A stretch of DNA of 17,381 nt from an uncultured Tabrizicola sp. GTDB lineage: Bacteria > Pseudomonadota > Alphaproteobacteria > Rhodobacterales > Rhodobacteraceae. The stretch is from contig CALLZQ010000039.1 in the NCBI GenBank assembly GCA_937858255.1, positions 1 to 17,381 of the forward strand, given 5' to 3'. The notes beneath the pieces were generated by a model that was not told the DNA's origin, did no database searches, and saw nothing but the letters and a program-made list of their open reading frames with translations. The translations under genes were made by a program, and so were the position numbers. Positions 15,438 to 17,381 of this stretch are shown one piece after another (position 1 is the stretch's first letter; every line of letters begins with the position of its first letter).

Positions 15438-15734
15438 TCAATCGCGGCAGAGGCCAACCACCTTGCCCGTCGCATCGAGGAACGAATAGCAGCCGAAAAC
15501 CCCATCCTTGGCCGAGCAGGTTCGCGTCTCGGCCATGCAGACCCCGCTGCAATCACTGGCCCGCGTGCAGGCCTTGCCGGCATCAGGCGCTGGCATCACG
15601 CAGGCTTGCCCCCGCATGCCAGAAACCGATCCGCCCTTGGCCACGCATTCCAGCCGCGAGATCGGCTGACCATCCCTCGTCATTGGTGTGACGCAAGAGG
15701 CAAGCAGCAAGACCACCGGAAGCGCCCATTTCAT
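15438..15734 (-). CDS. Small Cys-rich lipoprotein of unknown function
   Basis: 98 residues. The N-terminus MKWALPVVLLLASC is a short lipoprotein signal with lipobox LASC, giving a mature protein anchored at Cys14. The mature part has eight further cysteines (30, 45, 56, 62, 66, 73, 82 and 96), enough for four disulfides, which fits a folded periplasmic or surface domain. It has no catalytic motif I recognise. The ATG overlaps the stop of the BKACE gene (ATGA), so it is translated from the carnitine mRNA, and the dehydrogenase-thioesterase gene follows after 60 bp. I do not recognise the family. Its place in the operon may mean a role in uptake or envelope sensing of betaines, or only hitch-hiking. 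Confidence 0.82.
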   Translation of the reverse strand: MKWALPVVLLLASCVTPMTRDGQPISRLECVAKGGSVSGMRGQACVMPAPDAGKACTRASDCSGVCMAETRTCSAKDGVFGCYSFLDATGKVVGLCRD

Positions 15735-16645
15735 TTCGGCAACGGCGCCCGCTTTTCCAGCTTCAGCCGCGCGCGCACTTCGGCAGGCGTGATCACCCGC
15801 GCGCCCATGTTCTCGATGATGGTTGCGGCGCGTTCGACCAGTTGTGCGTTGGTGGCCAGCACCCCCTTGTCGAGCCAGAGGTTATCCTCCAGCCCCACGC
15901 GCACATTGCCCCCACCCAGCACGGCAGCGGCGACAAAGGGCATCTGGTGACGACCCAAGGCAAAGGCCGACCAATGCCAATGCGACGGCACATTGTTGAC
16001 CATCGCCATGAAGGTGTTCAGGTCATCCGGCGCCCCCCACGGCACCCCCATGCAAAGCTGCACCAGAACCGGGTCGGGGATGATCCCCTCGGCGGCCAGT
16101 TGCTTGGCAAACCACAGATGGCCGGTGTCAAAGGCCTCGATCTCGATCCTTGTGCCCGAGGCCACCATCCGCGCCGCCATGTCGCGCAACAGGCCCGGCG
16201 TGTTGACCATCACATAATCGGCCTCGTTGAAATTCATCGTGCCGCAATCTAGCGTGCAGATCTCGGGCCGGCATTCGACCACATGCGCCACCCGCTCGGC
16301 CGCGCCTGCCATGTCGGATTTCGCGCTCATCCGGTTCATGGCCTCGGTGCCGTCGAACAGCATGTCGCCACCCATCCCGGCGGTCAGATTCAGCACCACA
16401 TCCTCACCCGCATCGCGGATGCGCTCGGTCACTTCGCGGTAAAGCGCGGGGTCACGGGCGGGTTTGCCGGTCTCGGGGTCGCGCACATGGCAATGGACCA
16501 CCGCCGCGCCCGCCTTGGCCGCGTCAATCGCGCTGTCGGCAATCTGCTTGGGGCTGCGCGGCACATGCGGGCTGCGATCCTGCGTCCCGCCCGAGCCGGT
16601 GACGGCACAGGTGATGAAAACCTCTCGGTTCATGGTCAGGGGCAT
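15731..16645 (-). CDS. cdhC: Beta-keto acid cleavage enzyme (BKACE), 3-dehydrocarnitine:acetyl-CoA trimethylamine-acetyl transferase type
   Basis: 304 residues from the ATG at 16645, preceded by AAAGGA six bases upstream; two ATGs before it lack a site and one lies inside. A (beta/alpha)8 DUF849 protein: the N-terminal ITCAVTGSG, metal-binding HCHVRDP (His51, His53), ECRPEICTLDCGTMN (124-138) and GLEDNLWL with Glu253-Asp254 are the known active-site landmarks. Family members convert a beta-keto acid plus acetyl-CoA into acetoacetate plus a new CoA ester. With carnitine dehydrogenase next door, the substrate is 3-dehydrocarnitine, giving betainyl-CoA, as for Pseudomonas CdhC and the Sinorhizobium enzyme. 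First gene of the minus-strand run, divergent from the regulator. Overlaps the lipoprotein gene by ATGA. Confidence 0.93.
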   Translation of the reverse strand: MPLTMNREVFITCAVTGSGGTQDRSPHVPRSPKQIADSAIDAAKAGAAVVHCHVRDPETGKPARDPALYREVTERIRDAGEDVVLNLTAGMGGDMLFDGTEAMNRMSAKSDMAGAAERVAHVVECRPEICTLDCGTMNFNEADYVMVNTPGLLRDMAARMVASGTRIEIEAFDTGHLWFAKQLAAEGIIPDPVLVQLCMGVPWGAPDDLNTFMAMVNNVPSHWHWSAFALGRHQMPFVAAAVLGGGNVRVGLEDNLWLDKGVLATNAQLVERAATIIENMGARVITPAEVRARLKLEKRAPLPK

Positions 16646-16668
16646 CGGCTGTCCTTTCATGCGCGGCA

Positions 16669-16710
16669 CAAAGCGGTGTCAGATTATCCGGCTTGTCAGG
16701 CCACGCTTTG
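16669..16710. promoter_or_regulatory. Candidate operator region between cdhC and the regulator gene
   Basis: The 82-bp divergent gap has CAAAGCG (16669-16675) mirrored by CGCTTTG (16704-16710). Inside lies a direct repeat TGTCAG at 16677-16682 and 16694-16699, 17 bp apart, with a third TGTCA at 16724-16728 on the regulator start. AraC-family regulators such as CdhR usually bind direct half-sites in this position, so these are reasonable candidates. No -35/-10 pair was convincing. Confidence 0.4.
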
Positions 16711-16727
16711 CAGATTACGAAATTGTC

Positions 16728-17381
16728 ATGACGGAAAATGCTGTGTTTTCACCCGCCTCCGGCCCGCTGTCGATTGCGGTTCTGGTGTTGCCCCATGCCT
16801 CGATCCTAGAGGTCGCCTCGGTGCTTGACCCGCTCCGGGCGGCCAACCGGCATCTGGGGTGGGAGGGGTTTCGTTGGCGCATCGTCACCCCCGATGGGCA
16901 GCCCGCGCCGCTGACCTGCGGGCTGTCGCTGCCCGCAACCGGGGCGCTGGTTGCCGCCGAGGGGGCCGAGGTGCTGATCGTCATCGCAGGCTATCGTCAG
17001 GCCGAGGTGGCGACGCGCCCGCTGATCCGCGATCTGCGGCAGATGGCGCCGCGCTTTGCCCTTGTCGGCGGGATCGACGCCGCGCCATGGGTGATGGCGC
17101 GGGCGGGGCTGCTGGCGGGCTATCGCGCCACCGTGCATTGGGAGGATCTAGAGGATCTGGCCGCGGCCCACCCGGCGGTCGAGGTTTTGCCGGATCGCTA
17201 TGTCATCGACCGCAACCGCATGACCGCAGGCGGGGCGGCCCCGGCGCAGGATCTGATGCTGCACCTGATCCGCCGCCGCCATGGTGCGCCGCTGGCCCGG
17301 CACGTCGCGCAAAGTTTCATTGCCACCGCCCGCCCGGGCAGGGACCCGCAGGGGGCGCCCCGCACCCCCCCGGGTTGCCCG
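16728..17381 (+). CDS. cdhR: GlxA/CdhR-family transcriptional regulator, N-terminal part (cut by window edge)
   Basis: 218 residues are visible, open to the right edge. The N-terminal DJ-1/PfpI-like domain (about 14-185) has IAVLVLPHASILEVASVLDPLR, LVGGIDAAPWVMARAGLL, the GYRATVHWEDLEDLAA segment, VLPDRYVIDRNR and TAGGAAPAQDLMLHLI. These are typical of GlxA-type regulators that sense arginine, betaine or carnitine. The AraC helix-turn-helix part would follow outside the window. It is divergent from cdhC with an 82-bp shared promoter, as cdhR is from the carnitine operon of Pseudomonas aeruginosa, so it probably activates the minus-strand run in response to carnitine. The last residues (GAPRTPPGCP after RPGRDPQ) fit the family less well; see rejected items. 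Confidence 0.85.
   Translation, partial: MTENAVFSPASGPLSIAVLVLPHASILEVASVLDPLRAANRHLGWEGFRWRIVTPDGQPAPLTCGLSLPATGALVAAEGAEVLIVIAGYRQAEVATRPLIRDLRQMAPRFALVGGIDAAPWVMARAGLLAGYRATVHWEDLEDLAAAHPAVEVLPDRYVIDRNRMTAGGAAPAQDLMLHLIRRRHGAPLARHVAQSFIATARPGRDPQGAPRTPPGCP

Noticed and set aside
13935..15950. 671-residue plus-strand open frame opposite the carnitine dehydrogenase fusion, lipoprotein and BKACE genes
   Set aside because: It is antisense to three well-supported genes, is rich in His, Arg and Gln as expected from the complement of high-GC codons, and matches no family I know.
17320..17381. Possible frameshift at the C-run in the GlxA/CdhR regulator
   Set aside because: Residues after RPGRDPQ look unlike the family, and a C homopolymer lies there. 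But this linker is variable and the window ends within 40 bases, so neither a frameshift nor an intact frame can be shown.
1..17381. CRISPR arrays, tRNA or rRNA genes, insertion-sequence transposases, phage genes
   Set aside because: No regularly spaced repeats, no tRNA-like cloverleaf ends, and no transposase, integrase or phage protein motifs were seen on either strand.

Overview
The window is high-GC, gene-dense DNA that looks like a member of the Rhodobacterales (Rhodobacteraceae), with Paracoccus, Rhodobacter or Roseobacter-type relatives. The reasons are the protein similarities I recognise (choline sulfatase, L-carnitine dehydrogenase-thioesterase fusion, NDP-forming CoA ligase), the many ATGA start/stop overlaps, and a dispersed palindromic repeat of a kind I remember from these genomes. 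The genus is not determined. Nearly the whole window is devoted to trimethylammonium compounds and their conversion to glycine betaine.

Layout, left to right. (1) 1-2963, minus strand: the start of a peptide-type ABC transporter operon, with a family 5 solute-binding protein, a DppB-like permease and a DppC-like permease cut by the left edge. The ATPases must lie further left. (2) 3065-5113, minus strand: a CocE/NonD (S15-like) serine hydrolase, divergent from (3) 5221-6726, plus strand: choline-sulfatase betC. (4) 6779-8395, minus strand: a GMC flavoprotein of the choline dehydrogenase type, convergent with betC. (5) 8553-16645, minus strand: a catabolic run for carnitine and related acyl-betaines. 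In transcription order it holds a dehydrocarnitine-cleaving BKACE enzyme (cdhC type), a small Cys-rich lipoprotein, an L-carnitine dehydrogenase/betainyl-CoA thioesterase fusion, a short-chain dehydrogenase, an acyl-CoA dehydrogenase, a 339-bp gap with two repeat copies, a SelT/SelW/SelH-type redox protein, an NDP-forming acyl-CoA ligase and a CaiD-like hydratase. (6) 16728 to the right edge, plus strand: a divergent GlxA/CdhR-type regulator, cut before its AraC DNA-binding domain.

How it could work together (established steps for the named families, plus inference for substrates): the ligase, acyl-CoA dehydrogenase and CaiD-like hydratase would take gamma-butyrobetaine and crotonobetaine to carnitinyl-CoA and carnitine. 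The dehydrogenase makes 3-dehydrocarnitine, BKACE converts it with acetyl-CoA to betainyl-CoA and acetoacetate, and the fused thioesterase releases glycine betaine. BetC and the GMC enzyme would supply betaine aldehyde from choline-O-sulfate by a second route. BetB, BetI and CaiB are not visible here.

The most unusual observations are: a dispersed palindromic repeat lying in frame inside the CocE-type hydrolase and contributing about 25 residues; two further copies in inverted orientation in the middle of the carnitine run; a solute-binding protein whose export signal appears to be missing; and two unexpected small genes, the Cys-rich lipoprotein and the Rdx protein, tightly coupled to carnitine genes.
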